Below the pieces are notes generated by a model that saw only the letters and a program-made list of their open reading frames with translations, was not told the origin of the DNA and did not search any database. 64,000 bases of DNA from Polyangiaceae bacterium (GTDB taxonomy: Bacteria > Myxococcota_A > Polyangia > Polyangiales > Polyangiaceae): assembly GCA_019637265.1 (NCBI GenBank), contig JAHBVY010000005.1, positions 62,001 through 126,000 of the forward strand. The letters run 5' to 3'. A program made the position numbers and the translations under genes. This document shows, one piece after another, positions 55,778 through 64,000 of the stretch (position 1 is the stretch's first letter; every line of letters starts with the position of its first letter).

Positions 55778-56644
55778 ATGGTCCGCGCCGTGAAGTTGAG
55801 TCTGCTCATGGAGCTCCCCGAGGGCGAGCCGCTCGAGGCGCTGACCCAGCGTTACCAAGCGGAGCTCGAGACGCACGTTGGCGCAGAGGAGGCTGACGGC
55901 GAAGCTGAGCTCACCGTGGTGCCCCTCGCGCGCGATGAGCGCCCCCTGTTCGTGCGCCAGCTGGAGGCGCTGCCCCAGGCCAGCGGCTGCTTCATCGCGG
56001 CCTTCGATGCGCACGTCACCCAAACTGACGGTTGGCTCGGGGAGCTGCTCACCGCTCACGCCAAGCTGCGCGATCCAGACATCTCCGCTGTCTTCAGCGA
56101 GCGCGCCCCGGCGGGGGGGGAGAAGGTCACCCGCCTCATCCACCGCGGCCTGTGCCGCCTGAGCGGTCGGCGCTCGCCGCCTCGTGAGCTCGGCACCGCC
56201 GCGCTGTTCGATCGCCGCTGGGTCCCTGCCCTCACGGCGCTGCCCCCCCGGGCCGATCTCGATCTGCCGCTGGCGCTCGCGAGCGTGGGCGCCGAGTGGC
56301 ACCGCGTGTGGCACCGCCGCGCGCTGAGCGCGACGCCGCCCAAGCCTCCCCTGAGTGAGCGGGTGAAATTCGGGTTTCGGCGCTTCTCCTGGTTGGGGGG
56401 CCTGCGCGAGCTGGCGATGCTGATCGGGCTCGGCCTCTATGGCTTCTGCGGCATCCTCATCGTCTCGGGGCCACGCTCCGCCTGGGCGGCCAAGGGGTGG
56501 TTCGGCGTGGCGCTGCTGGTGCTGCTCACCCTGATCGCGGGGCTCGTGCAGTGGCTCATCCGGCGCCCGCTGCGCCCCGCGCTGGCGCTCGGCAGCGAGA
56601 CGGTCGCCGAGATCGAGAGTCACCGCCGCGCGAAACCGCAGTGA
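55778..56644 (+). CDS. GT2-like protein with two C-terminal membrane helices, unknown function
   Basis: A 288-residue protein. Residues 1-190 have the alternation and size of a short GT-A glycosyltransferase domain (LSLLMELPEGEPLEALTQRY at the start, CFIAAFDAHVTQTDGWLGEL in the middle), but no DXD motif is convincing. Two helices at about 215-240 and 248-270 form a GtrB-like membrane anchor, preceded by FGFRRFSWLGGLRELAMLIG. It may be a degenerate polyprenyl-phosphate transferase; this is weak. ATG 55778 or GTG 55790 are both possible starts. Confidence 0.5.
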   Translation: MVRAVKLSLLMELPEGEPLEALTQRYQAELETHVGAEEADGEAELTVVPLARDERPLFVRQLEALPQASGCFIAAFDAHVTQTDGWLGELLTAHAKLRDPDISAVFSERAPAGGEKVTRLIHRGLCRLSGRRSPPRELGTAALFDRRWVPALTALPPRADLDLPLALASVGAEWHRVWHRRALSATPPKPPLSERVKFGFRRFSWLGGLRELAMLIGLGLYGFCGILIVSGPRSAWAAKGWFGVALLVLLTLIAGLVQWLIRRPLRPALALGSETVAEIESHRRAKPQ

Positions 56645-56719
56645 GCCCGGCGCGCGGCTTGCATTCCTATGAGGTCATGCGCGGCCCCCACGTGAGGCGC
56701 GCGGCCACGCGCGACGCTA

Positions 56720-56818
56720 GTTTCCCCAGGGAAACACTGTGAGGCCTCAAATCAGCAACTAGAGCGCCGAGAAGAGAAGCAGCAGCGCGCAGAGAGCCCG
56801 GGGAAAACGCGCTCTAGG
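56720..56818 (+). repeat. dispersed 50-75 bp element, copy C
   Basis: The palindrome GTTTCCCCAGGGAAAC (56720-56735) is followed by CTCAAATCAGCAACTAGAGC from 56746 and a purine-rich tail. About 70 bases align with copy B, but the 32-base palindrome of copies A and B is replaced by this different one. The tail ends at the stop codon of the flavoprotein gene. Confidence 0.75.
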
Positions 56819-58469
56819 CCTCGACCGAGGTGACGCCCAAGCTCAGCGCCAGCGCCTCCGCCACCCGGAGGCCATCCACGGCGGCGCTCATGATGCCGCC
56901 CGCGTAGCCCGCGCCTTCTCCACAGGGGAACAAGCCGGGCGCCGAGCGCGCCTGGAGCGTCTCCGGATGGCGCGGCACGCGCACCGGGCTGCTGGTGCGC
57001 GACTCCACCCCGATCAGCTGCGCCTCCTCCGTGACGTAACCCCGGAGCTGCCCGTCGAAGGCGGTGAGCGCTCGGCGCAGGCGCCGACTGAGATCGAGCC
57101 CCGCGCCATCGAGCACCGCGCCGAGGTCCGCCGAGGTGAGCCCGGGGATGTAGCTGGTGTCCCCGAGCCGCGCGCTCGCGCGCCCCGCGATGAAGTCAGT
57201 CACACGAACGGCAGGCGCCACGAAGGCTCCCCCGCCCGCCTGGAACGCCGCCGCCTCCAATCGGCCCTGCACCTCGAGGCCCCAGAGCGGCGCGTCCCCC
57301 TTCAGCCCGAGGTGCGCCGCGGCGCGCGCGACGTCCTCCTGCTCCACCTGCACCACGAGACCCGAGTTGGCGAACGGCGAGCTGCGCCGCTTCAGGCTCA
57401 TGCCGTTCACCACCAGCCTCCCGGGCTCCGTCGCCGCCGGCACGATGAAGCCACCCGGGCACATGCAGAAGGAGAACACGCCGCGCCCATCCACCTCGTG
57501 CGCCAACCGGTAAGCCGCGCTGCCTAGGCGCGGGTGCCCGGCGTGCGCGCCGTACTGGATGCGGTCGATCAGCGGCTGCGGGTGCTCGACGCGCACCCCC
57601 ACCGCGAACGGCTTGGCCTCGAGCGGGAGCCCCGACTCCCACAGCATGCGGTACACGTCGCTCGCGGAGTGCCCCGTGGCGAGCACCACCCGCGCCGCGC
57701 TGAGCTCCTCACCACCTTGGAGGCGCACGCCGGTGACGCGCTCCCCCTGACGCACGAGCTCCGTCACCCGCGCGCCGAACCGGAAGCGCACCCCGGCCGC
57801 TTCGAGCGCCACACGGAGCGCCGTCACCACCCGCGGCAGTCGGTTGGAGCCGATGTGCGGCCGCGCCTCCGTGAGGATCTCCTCCGGCGCGCCGCAGCGC
57901 ACGAGCACCTGGAGCACGTCGCGCACGCCGCCTCGCTTGTGGCTCCGGGTGTAGAGCTTGCCGTCGCTGTAGGTGCCCGCGCCGCCCTCGCCGAAGCAGT
58001 AGTTGCTGTCGGTGCTGAGCACCCCATGGCGATTGAGCGCCTTCAGGTCATGGCGCCGCGGCTGCACCGGCTTGCCGCGCTCGAGCACCGTGGAGCCGAT
58101 GCCGAGGCGCGCCAGCTGGTAAGCGCAGAACAGCCCCGCCGGGCCACCGCCGATGATCAGCACCCGCTCTGGATCGGACACCTGACGCAGCTCCGGCGGA
58201 CCACTGATTGACTCAGCCTCACCTCCCACGCGGAAGAGCAGGCGGTGACGCACGTGGCGGCGCCGCGCGTCCAGGGAGCGCTTCAAGAGCTGGAGCGCTG
58301 GCAGCCGCTCTCGTGAGACCCCGAGCGCCTCCGCCGCGCGCTGACGCAGGGCAGCCGCGTCGTCCGGCTCGTCCAGCGCCACCACCAGCTCGAGCTGATC
58401 GGGCGCCAGGTTCTCCTCCCCACCCGCTCTCGACCGCGTCGTGGATCGCCGGCTCCTTCGCTGGTTCAC
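56814..58469 (-). CDS. FAD-dependent dehydrogenase, COG2509 type
   Basis: A 551-residue flavoprotein. An N-terminal ferredoxin-like extension (about 20-85, with LQLLKRSLDARRRHVRHR) precedes the FAD Rossmann motif VLIIGGGPAGLFCAYQLARL at 103-122. The segments GVLSTDSNYCFGEGGAGTYS, ALNRHG and CMCPGGFIVPAATEPG, and the C-terminal FPCGEGAGYAGGIMSAAVDG, are typical of the COG2509 group, whose substrate is not established. The gene diverges from the DsbA-like gene and ends next to dispersed element copy C. Confidence 0.88.
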   Translation of the reverse strand: MNQRRSRRSTTRSRAGGEENLAPDQLELVVALDEPDDAAALRQRAAEALGVSRERLPALQLLKRSLDARRRHVRHRLLFRVGGEAESISGPPELRQVSDPERVLIIGGGPAGLFCAYQLARLGIGSTVLERGKPVQPRRHDLKALNRHGVLSTDSNYCFGEGGAGTYSDGKLYTRSHKRGGVRDVLQVLVRCGAPEEILTEARPHIGSNRLPRVVTALRVALEAAGVRFRFGARVTELVRQGERVTGVRLQGGEELSAARVVLATGHSASDVYRMLWESGLPLEAKPFAVGVRVEHPQPLIDRIQYGAHAGHPRLGSAAYRLAHEVDGRGVFSFCMCPGGFIVPAATEPGRLVVNGMSLKRRSSPFANSGLVVQVEQEDVARAAAHLGLKGDAPLWGLEVQGRLEAAAFQAGGGAFVAPAVRVTDFIAGRASARLGDTSYIPGLTSADLGAVLDGAGLDLSRRLRRALTAFDGQLRGYVTEEAQLIGVESRTSSPVRVPRHPETLQARSAPGLFPCGEGAGYAGGIMSAAVDGLRVAEALALSLGVTSVEA

Positions 58470-58555
58470 GGCGCGGAGCCTTGAGCAGGCGCCAGGGGAA
58501 GTCGAGCGCTTTGGCCTCGCTTGCGGCGCCTCTCTGGCAGTGCCACGAAGCCGCC

Positions 58556-59800
58556 GTGGCCACCCTCGAATTTTACTACGACTTCGTCTGCCCCTACGCC
58601 TACCTGGCCAGCACCCAAGTGGAGGCGCTCGCGCGCCGCACCGGCGCCCAGCTGGTGTACCGCCCCCTCTTGCTCGGCGGGCTGTTTCGGCACTTGGCGG
58701 GGGAAGGCTACGCGCCGAACCAGATGAACGCGGCGCGCGCGAAGGTGGGTGAGCGCGACCTCGAGCGCTACGCGGCGCTGTACGGGGTACCCCTGGTGCG
58801 TCCAGCGGAGCACCCGCGGCGCACGGTGCTCGCGCTGCGCGCGACGCTCGCGAGCGGCGACGTCGCGCGCGCCAGCCACGCGCTGTTCAAGGCGTATTGG
58901 GGTGAGGGCGCCGACGTCGAGCAGCCCCAAGTGGTGGCCGGCGCGCTCAGCGCAGCGGGGCTGGATGGCGCTGGCGCCGTCGCTCGATCAGAGCAGGCGG
59001 AGGTGAAGGAGGCGCTCCGCGCGGCGACCGCGGAGGCCGCCGAGGCGGGGGTGTTCGGCGTCCCCAGTTTCCGTGTAGAAACACAAAATGGGAGCGAGGT
59101 CCACTGGGGGCAAGATCGGCTGCACCAGGTGGCCACGGCGCTCGAGCCGGGTTTGAGCTGGCCCCCTGACTTCCCTCGCGGGCGCGGGGAGGACGCGGCG
59201 CGGGAGCTGGAGATCGAGCTCTGGTATGACTTCTCGAGCCCCTACGCCTACCTCGGCTGGTGTCAGCTCGAGCGGATCGAGCGCGAGACGGGGGCGCGGG
59301 TCCGCCCGCGCCCGTTCCTGCTCGGCGCGGTGCTGCAGCAGCTGGGCTACGCCGGGGCGCCCGTGCTCTCCTTCCCACCCGCCAAGCAGCGCTACGTGGG
59401 GACCGATCTCGAGCGCGCCGCGCGCGCGCTCGGCGTCCGCTACCAGTTCCCCTCACTGTTCCCGCTCCGCGCGGTGACGCCGCTCCGCCTCGCGCTGGCG
59501 AGCGGTGAGCACCTCCGCCCGCTCAGCAGCGCGCTGTTCGAGGCCTACTGGGCAGACGGCCAAGACATCTCGAACGAGGCGGTGCTGCGTGAGATCGCGG
59601 GGCGCGTGGGGGTACCTGAGGCGGCGTTCGAAGCGACTCAGAGCGAGGCCATCAAGCAGGCGCTCAAGGCCAACACGGATGAAGCGCTGGCCCGCGGGCT
59701 GTGCGGCGCGCCGAGCTTCACGGTGGGCAGCGAGCTGTTCTGGGGGCAAGACCGCGTGGATCTACTGATCGACACCGTGAACCGCACGGCCGGCGCCTGA
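58556..59800 (+). CDS. tandem DsbA/2-hydroxychromene-2-carboxylate isomerase-like protein
   Basis: A 414-residue protein made of two homologous thioredoxin-fold domains of the DsbA/HCCA-isomerase (kappa-GST) kind. Domain 1 (about 1-200) begins TLEFYYDFVCPYAYLASTQV and ends GVPSFRVETQNGSEVHWGQD. Domain 2 (about 215-412) begins EIELWYDFSSPYAYLGWCQL and ends GAPSFTVGSELFWGQDRVDL. Domain 1 has a single Cys and domain 2 a Ser at the active position, so neither is a disulfide oxidase; a glutathione-dependent isomerase or transferase is more likely. GTG 58556 starts directly at the first strand. Most relatives have one domain. Confidence 0.82.
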   Translation: MATLEFYYDFVCPYAYLASTQVEALARRTGAQLVYRPLLLGGLFRHLAGEGYAPNQMNAARAKVGERDLERYAALYGVPLVRPAEHPRRTVLALRATLASGDVARASHALFKAYWGEGADVEQPQVVAGALSAAGLDGAGAVARSEQAEVKEALRAATAEAAEAGVFGVPSFRVETQNGSEVHWGQDRLHQVATALEPGLSWPPDFPRGRGEDAARELEIELWYDFSSPYAYLGWCQLERIERETGARVRPRPFLLGAVLQQLGYAGAPVLSFPPAKQRYVGTDLERAARALGVRYQFPSLFPLRAVTPLRLALASGEHLRPLSSALFEAYWADGQDISNEAVLREIAGRVGVPEAAFEATQSEAIKQALKANTDEALARGLCGAPSFTVGSELFWGQDRVDLLIDTVNRTAGA

Positions 59801-60040
59801 AGCCAGCGCGAGCCGCACGCGGCGCTCGGTGTCCGCACAGGGCACGCTTGCGGCAGCAACACAAGGCGACGCACGCGGCGTCCGCGGCTTCGGCGAACGG
59901 GCGACGCACGCGGCGTTCACGCGAAAGCGACACGGGCGTCGCCCTCCGCCGCGCGTGACGAGCGGTTGAGGGAGAGCTCGCCGATGGAGTATGCTCGTGA
60001 GTCAGGTGCCTCGCACGTTCATCACGAAGGGACGGTGCCC
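59801..60040. other. intergenic region with GGCGACGCACGCGGCGT repeats
   Basis: GGCGACGCACGCGGCGT occurs twice (59863 and 59900) after the DsbA-like gene. A promoter for the Cys-rich gene lies at the right end. No gene is supported. Confidence 0.5.
59966..59995 (+). promoter_or_regulatory. promoter of Cys-rich lipoprotein gene 1
   Basis: TTGAGG at 59966-59971 and TATGCT at 59990-59995 are separated by 18 bases. The block GATGGAGTATG (59983-59993) is repeated at 61774-61784 before the paralogous gene, and its reading frame relative to the two proteins differs, which supports a non-coding role. Confidence 0.5.
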
Positions 60041-61501
60041 GTGACCGCTCGCAGCTTCACCTCACGCTCCATCCCGTCGCTCGCCGTCGCGCTGACCAGC
60101 CTCGCGCTGGTCGGCACGGCGTGCTCCCTCACCGACACCAGCGATCTCAGCTCGGGCTCGAAGGGCGCAGCCGTCGCGGGGACGAGCGGCAGCGGAGGCG
60201 TGGGCGGCACGGACAGCGGCGGTAGCGGCGGCAGCGCGGGGGGCGGCGCGGCGTCAGGCGGCGTGGCAGGCGCGGGGGCCACCGGCGGTAGCGCCGGGAC
60301 GGGCGGCGGCGGAGGCAGCGCTGGTGACGGCGGCAGCGCGCCGCTCGCCCAGGGCCTGGGCTGCCACAACAGCGACGAGTGTGAGAGCGGTCACTGCGTG
60401 GACGGCGTGTGTTGCGACACCGCCTGCGATGGGCCGTGCGTCGCGTGCAGCGCCGAACGGGTCGGTGGCGGGGTGGATGGTACCTGCGCGCCGATCACGG
60501 CGGGCGCGGACCCTGACTCGGAGTGCTTGGATCAAGGCAGCGCGAGCTGCGGCACGAGCGGCGCCTGCGATGGTCATGGCGCCTGTCAGCTGTACCCCGC
60601 GGCGACCGTGTGCAGCCCGTCGAGCTGCAGCGAGGGCGTGCGCACCCTGCCCTCGCTGTGCGATGGCAGCGGCAACTGCGTCGCGGGCACGACTGAAATC
60701 TGCGACCAAGACGTCTGCGACCAAGACGTGTGCCTGGGCCAGTGCTCCGCGGACAGCCAATGCGCCGGAGCCGATCGCTACTGCGAGCTGGTGAGCGCCA
60801 GCTGTCGAACGGTGCTCGACGTGGGTCAGGCCTGCGAACGTGGCGCCCAGTGCGCCAGCGGTCACTGCGTTCAAGGCGTGTGCTGTGACACCGCCTGCAA
60901 CAGCACCTGTGAGAGCTGCCTCGCGGCCCACAAGGCCTCGGGCGCGAACGGCACCTGTGGACCGACCCGAAACGGCACCGACCCGCTGTCTCAATGTGAA
61001 GATCAGGGCGCGGCGAGCTGCGGCACCAACGGCCTGTGCAATGGCGCGCGCGGATGCCGCTTGTACACGAGCGGCACCGTGTGTGGAGCCAGCTCGTGTC
61101 GGGAGGATGGTCAGTATCAGCCCACCCGACATTGCGATGGCAGCGGTGTGTGCGCGGCCACGCCATCCGTCTCTTGCTACCCACGGCGGTGCAACGCCGA
61201 GGGCTGCATCTCCCCGTGCGCGCTGGATAGCCACTGCGCGGAGGGGCACAACTGCGACCTCAACGGGAAGTGCGCGAGGGCTCAAGCCCTCGCCAGCAAG
61301 TGCAACGAGGACGCCGAGTGCGCTTCCAGGCTGTGCGTCGAAGGGGTCTGCTGCGACAGCGCCTGCGAAGGCGCCTGCTTCTCCTGCAAGACCGGCAAAG
61401 TGGCGGGCGAGTGCGGTCCCACCAAGCTCTGCACCACGCCCGAGTGCAACGGGGCCTGCGACAAGTACGGGGTCTGTCACACGGACCAAGCGTGCTTCTG
61501 A
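60041..61501 (+). CDS. Cys-rich repeat lipoprotein 1
   Basis: A 486-residue lipoprotein: signal SLAVALTSLALVG, lipobox TAC, then SLTDTSDLSSGSKG and a Gly/Ser linker (to about 105). The rest is built of three Cys-rich modules with a GHCVDGVCCDTACDG-type core: ECESGHCVDGVCCDTACDG, QCASGHCVQGVCCDTACNS and ECASRLCVEGVCCDSACEG, each followed by a variable Cys loop. Such modules are common in myxobacterial surface proteins and should be disulfide-stabilised. No enzymatic role is visible. GTG 60041 is chosen by comparison with the paralogue. It is a tandem duplicate of the next gene. Confidence 0.85.
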   Translation: MTARSFTSRSIPSLAVALTSLALVGTACSLTDTSDLSSGSKGAAVAGTSGSGGVGGTDSGGSGGSAGGGAASGGVAGAGATGGSAGTGGGGGSAGDGGSAPLAQGLGCHNSDECESGHCVDGVCCDTACDGPCVACSAERVGGGVDGTCAPITAGADPDSECLDQGSASCGTSGACDGHGACQLYPAATVCSPSSCSEGVRTLPSLCDGSGNCVAGTTEICDQDVCDQDVCLGQCSADSQCAGADRYCELVSASCRTVLDVGQACERGAQCASGHCVQGVCCDTACNSTCESCLAAHKASGANGTCGPTRNGTDPLSQCEDQGAASCGTNGLCNGARGCRLYTSGTVCGASSCREDGQYQPTRHCDGSGVCAATPSVSCYPRRCNAEGCISPCALDSHCAEGHNCDLNGKCARAQALASKCNEDAECASRLCVEGVCCDSACEGACFSCKTGKVAGECGPTKLCTTPECNGACDKYGVCHTDQACF

Positions 61502-61826
61502 GAGCGCCCAAGGCCTCGACGTCATCGCCGAGCGCACCCGTCGCCGGGTAGCGCCACGCCAAACCCCCAACCCATGATCTGGCCGCGGCCGCCGAGTCCG
61601 TGACCGATCCTGGGACACGCCCTCCGCCGAGTTGGCACCCACGGGTGTCACGGTCGATCGCAAGCGCCGACGCACCCATCCTCACGCGGGTGCGCCGACT
61701 GTCGCGCCGGCCGCGCGGCTTGGCGTCGCGCTACCAAAACGTCGCGCCGCGTTAGGTGGCAGGCACCGCGCGTGATGGAGTATGGTGGGGAGTCTAGCGC
61801 GCGCTCATCACGGATTGGTTGTACCA
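61502..61826. other. intergenic region between the two Cys-rich lipoprotein genes
   Basis: It contains a minus-strand G5-type copy at 61558-61573 (GCCAAACCCCCAACCC) and the GATGGAGTATG block at 61774-61784 shared with the first gene's promoter. TATGGT at 61781-61786 could be the -10. No gene is supported. Confidence 0.5.
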
Positions 61827-63263
61827 GTGGTCACTCGACTCCTCCGCCTCCTCGTTGCTTCGTCGTCGGTCGGCGCCCTGCTGCTCGGCGCCTGCTCCCT
61901 CACCGACACCAGCGACCTCAGCTCGGGCTCGAAGGGCGCGGGCGTCGCGGGGACGAGCGGCAGCGGGGGGGTTGGCGGCAACGGGGGGGTCAGCGGCAAC
62001 GGGGGTAGCGCGGGTGTCGGCGCGGGCGGCACGGGTGGAAGCGCTGGCAGCGGGGGTAGCTCGGGTACGGCTGGCACTGGGGGCACTGGGGGCACCACAC
62101 CACTAGCGCTCGGGGTGGCGTGTCACGACTCGAGCGAGTGCGAGAGCGGCCACTGCGTGGATGGCGTGTGCTGCGACACCGCCTGCGACGGCCTGTGCGT
62201 CGCGTGCAACGCGGATCGCATCGGTAGCGGCACTGACGGCACCTGCGCGCCCATCGCCGCAGGCACGGACCCCGACTCGGAGTGCCTGGACCAAGGCAGC
62301 GCGAGCTGCGGCACCACCGGCGTGTGTGACGGCGCGGGCGCTTGCCAGCTCTACGCTGCGGGCACCCAGTGTGGTCCCTCGAGCTGCAGCGCGGGGGTGC
62401 GCACCCTGCCCGCACAGTGTGACGGCGGAGGCAGCTGCGTGGCTGGCACCACGGAGGCCTGCGCTCAGGGCACCTGCGCCGGCGACGTGTGCCTCGGGCA
62501 ATGCAACGCGGACAGCCAGTGCAGCGGCGAGCGCTATTGCAACCCCGCGACCGCCAACTGTGAGCAGCGGCTCGACAACGGTCAGGCGTGCGAACGCGCT
62601 GTCCAATGCGCGAGTGGGCACTGCACGCAGGGCGTGTGCTGCGACACCGCGTGCAACGGCCTGTGCGAGAGCTGCCTCGGCGCCCACAAGGCCTCGGGGG
62701 CGGACGGCACTTGCGGCGCGGTCAGGAACAACACGGATCCGCTGACGCAGTGCGACGAGGCCGGCGCCACGAGCTGCGGGCAGACCGGCATGTGCAACGG
62801 CGCCCGCGCCTGCCGCCTGTACCCCAGCGGGACGGTGTGTGCGCCGGCCATTTGCCAACTCGATGGCCGCTTCAACCACCCGCGGACCTGCAATGGCTCG
62901 GGCACCTGCTCGAGCGCCAACGTCACGCACTGCTCACCCTTCAAGTGCACCGGCACGGGCTGCATCGATGCTTGCGTCAGTGACAACAACTGCATGGATG
63001 GGTTCATCTGCCTGCTCGCCCAGGGCAAGTGCGAGAAGCCCCATTCGCTGAAGCTTGGCGATGGCTGCAGCCGAGACTTGGAGTGCCAGACCGGCGTGTG
63101 TGTCGAGGGCGTGTGCTGCGATCAGCGGTGCAACGGGGCATGTCAGTCCTGCAAGGACGGCGTGGACGGCGTCGGCAAGTGCAGCGACGCCTACGAGTGC
63201 AGGAGTTGTGGCTCGGGTAGTATCTGCGTCCGCGGCCAATGCCGGGAACAACACTGCCCATGA
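61827..63263 (+). CDS. Cys-rich repeat lipoprotein 2, coupled to a Ser/Thr kinase
   Basis: A 478-residue paralogue of the preceding protein: signal LLVASSSVGALLLGAC, the identical SLTDTSDLSSGSKG block, Gly-rich linker, then three Cys-rich modules (ECESGHCVDGVCCDTACDG, QCASGHCTQGVCCDTACNG, ECQTGVCVEGVCCDQRCNG) with conserved loops such as DPDSECLDQGSASCGTTG. GTG 61827 is used. Its stop codon overlaps the kinase start by four bases (ATGA), unlike copy 1. Linker and module lengths differ slightly from copy 1, and codon choice is normal for the window. Confidence 0.86.
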   Translation: MVTRLLRLLVASSSVGALLLGACSLTDTSDLSSGSKGAGVAGTSGSGGVGGNGGVSGNGGSAGVGAGGTGGSAGSGGSSGTAGTGGTGGTTPLALGVACHDSSECESGHCVDGVCCDTACDGLCVACNADRIGSGTDGTCAPIAAGTDPDSECLDQGSASCGTTGVCDGAGACQLYAAGTQCGPSSCSAGVRTLPAQCDGGGSCVAGTTEACAQGTCAGDVCLGQCNADSQCSGERYCNPATANCEQRLDNGQACERAVQCASGHCTQGVCCDTACNGLCESCLGAHKASGADGTCGAVRNNTDPLTQCDEAGATSCGQTGMCNGARACRLYPSGTVCAPAICQLDGRFNHPRTCNGSGTCSSANVTHCSPFKCTGTGCIDACVSDNNCMDGFICLLAQGKCEKPHSLKLGDGCSRDLECQTGVCVEGVCCDQRCNGACQSCKDGVDGVGKCSDAYECRSCGSGSICVRGQCREQHCP

Positions 63264-64000
63264 CGGCGCCCACGCCCCACACCGAGCCGGAGCTGGTCGG
63301 GCGCTACGCCATCTACCAGGAGATCGCCGCCGGTGGCATGGCCACAGTGCACCTCGGCCGGCTGGTGGGGGAGGGCGGCTTCAGCCGCACCGTCGCCATC
63401 AAGCGGCTCCACCCCCAGTTCGCGCGGGACGCTGACTTCGTCGATATGTTCCTGGACGAAGCGCGCATCGCCGCTCGAATCCGCCACCCCAACGTGGTCT
63501 CCACGCTGGACGTGGTGGCGAACGACGGCGCGCTGCTACTGGTCATGGACTATGTCCATGGTGAGTCGCTCTCGAAGCTGCTGCGCCTCGCCAGCCAAGC
63601 GCAAGAGTACGTCCCGCTCGACGTGTGCCTCGGCATCGTGAGCCAAGCCTTGCTCGGGCTGCACGCGGCGCACGAGGCGCAGTCCGAGCGGGGGGAGCCG
63701 CTCGGCATCGTGCACCGCGACATCTCACCCCAGAACATCATGGTGGGCACGGGCGGGGTAGCGCAGGTGCTCGACTTCGGGGTGGCGAAGGCCGCCATGC
63801 GCGCGAGCACCACGCGGGAAGGTCAGGTCAAAGGCAAGATCGCCTACATGGCGCCCGAGCAGCTCGCGAGCGGCGACATCGATCGCCGGGTGGACGTGTT
63901 CGCGGCGGGGGTGGTGCTGTGGGAGTCGCTCACGGGCAAGCGCCTGTTCGCGGGGCAAGATCTCGCGGAGACGCTCGGGCGCATCACCCAAGCGCCGGTC
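63260..64000 (+). CDS. Ser/Thr protein kinase (5' part, runs off the window)
   Basis: The first 247 codons of a Pkn-type kinase. The P-loop is IAAGGMATVHLGRL and the catalytic Lys is in RTVAIKRLHP. The catalytic loop is HRDISPQNIMV, the HRDISPQN variant frequent in myxobacteria, with LDFGVAKAAM and KIAYMAPEQLASG following. All catalytic residues seen are intact. The C-terminal part, where a membrane helix or sensor would lie, is outside the window. ATG 63260 overlaps the lipoprotein stop codon, so expression of the two is coupled. Confidence 0.93.
   Translation, partial: MTAPTPHTEPELVGRYAIYQEIAAGGMATVHLGRLVGEGGFSRTVAIKRLHPQFARDADFVDMFLDEARIAARIRHPNVVSTLDVVANDGALLLVMDYVHGESLSKLLRLASQAQEYVPLDVCLGIVSQALLGLHAAHEAQSERGEPLGIVHRDISPQNIMVGTGGVAQVLDFGVAKAAMRASTTREGQVKGKIAYMAPEQLASGDIDRRVDVFAAGVVLWESLTGKRLFAGQDLAETLGRITQAPV

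Noticed and set aside
60254..61675. 473-codon frame antisense to Cys-rich lipoprotein 1
   Set aside because: It has no motifs, and the plus strand shows repeated conserved cysteine modules.

Overview
The window is about 64 kb of very GC-rich DNA with the marks of a myxobacterium (Myxococcota, probably Polyangia). The evidence is Ser/Thr kinases of the Pkn type with HRDLKPSN and HRDISPQN loops, an FHA-GAF-class III cyclase, many lipoproteins with Gly/Ser-rich linkers, PGRS-like surface proteins, Cys-rich 'GHCVDGVCC' lipoproteins and a homodimeric-type pyruvate dehydrogenase E1. The taxon is inferred from gene content only; no rRNA or marker tree is available. No prophage, insertion sequence, integrase, CRISPR array, PKS or NRPS was seen.

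Layout. 0.2-10 kb: glpK, the FHA-GAF-cyclase, a glycolytic run gapA-pgk-tpiA followed by secG, a GT-C membrane transferase and an XRE regulator. 10.2-16.7 kb: a complete ISC iron-sulphur operon on the minus strand (merR-like, iscS, iscU, iscA, hscB, hscA, fdx). A Cys-bearing MerR protein sits where IscR is usually found, and a broken Phd/YefM antitoxin is joined to the end of fdx. 16.9-21.4 kb: GAF-PAS-PAS-GGDEF diguanylate cyclase, a small lipoprotein, initiator tRNA-fMet with promoter and terminator, and a membrane-anchored Ser/Thr kinase. 21.9-31.2 kb: surface-protein zone with three PGRS-like lipoproteins, a TRAP-type binding protein and a VWA lipoprotein. 31.3-39.3 kb: zinc-ribbon membrane protein, beta-carbonic anhydrase, DHA2 efflux pump, and sulfate ABC transporter cysTWA with a convergent sulfate-binding protein. 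39.5-47.5 kb: beta-helix and FG-GAP lipoproteins, a WHy lipoprotein, a dolichol/phytol-kinase-like protein, a zinc-ribbon pair, a thioesterase and an Mpo1-like protein. 47.5-54.1 kb: aceE, then an operon of a parallel beta-helix lipoprotein, a MauG-like dihaem protein and an SO2930-type dihaem cytochrome. 54.4-59.8 kb: metallophosphoesterase, a GT-like membrane protein, a COG2509 flavoprotein and a double DsbA/HCCA-isomerase protein. 60-64 kb: two tandem Cys-rich lipoproteins, the second translationally coupled to a Ser/Thr kinase that runs off the window.

The non-coding DNA is unusual. Several genes are followed by tandem imperfect copies of their own last codons and stop codon. A G5 motif (TTTTGGGGGTTTGGCAAG and variants) recurs between genes. 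A REP-like palindrome occurs near gapA and inside a transferase gene. A 50-75 bp element occurs three times beside stop codons and in one case seems to supply the start codon of a lipoprotein. These repeats, the MerR-led ISC operon, the beta-helix/MauG/cytochrome operon and the lipoprotein-kinase pair are the points most worth following up.
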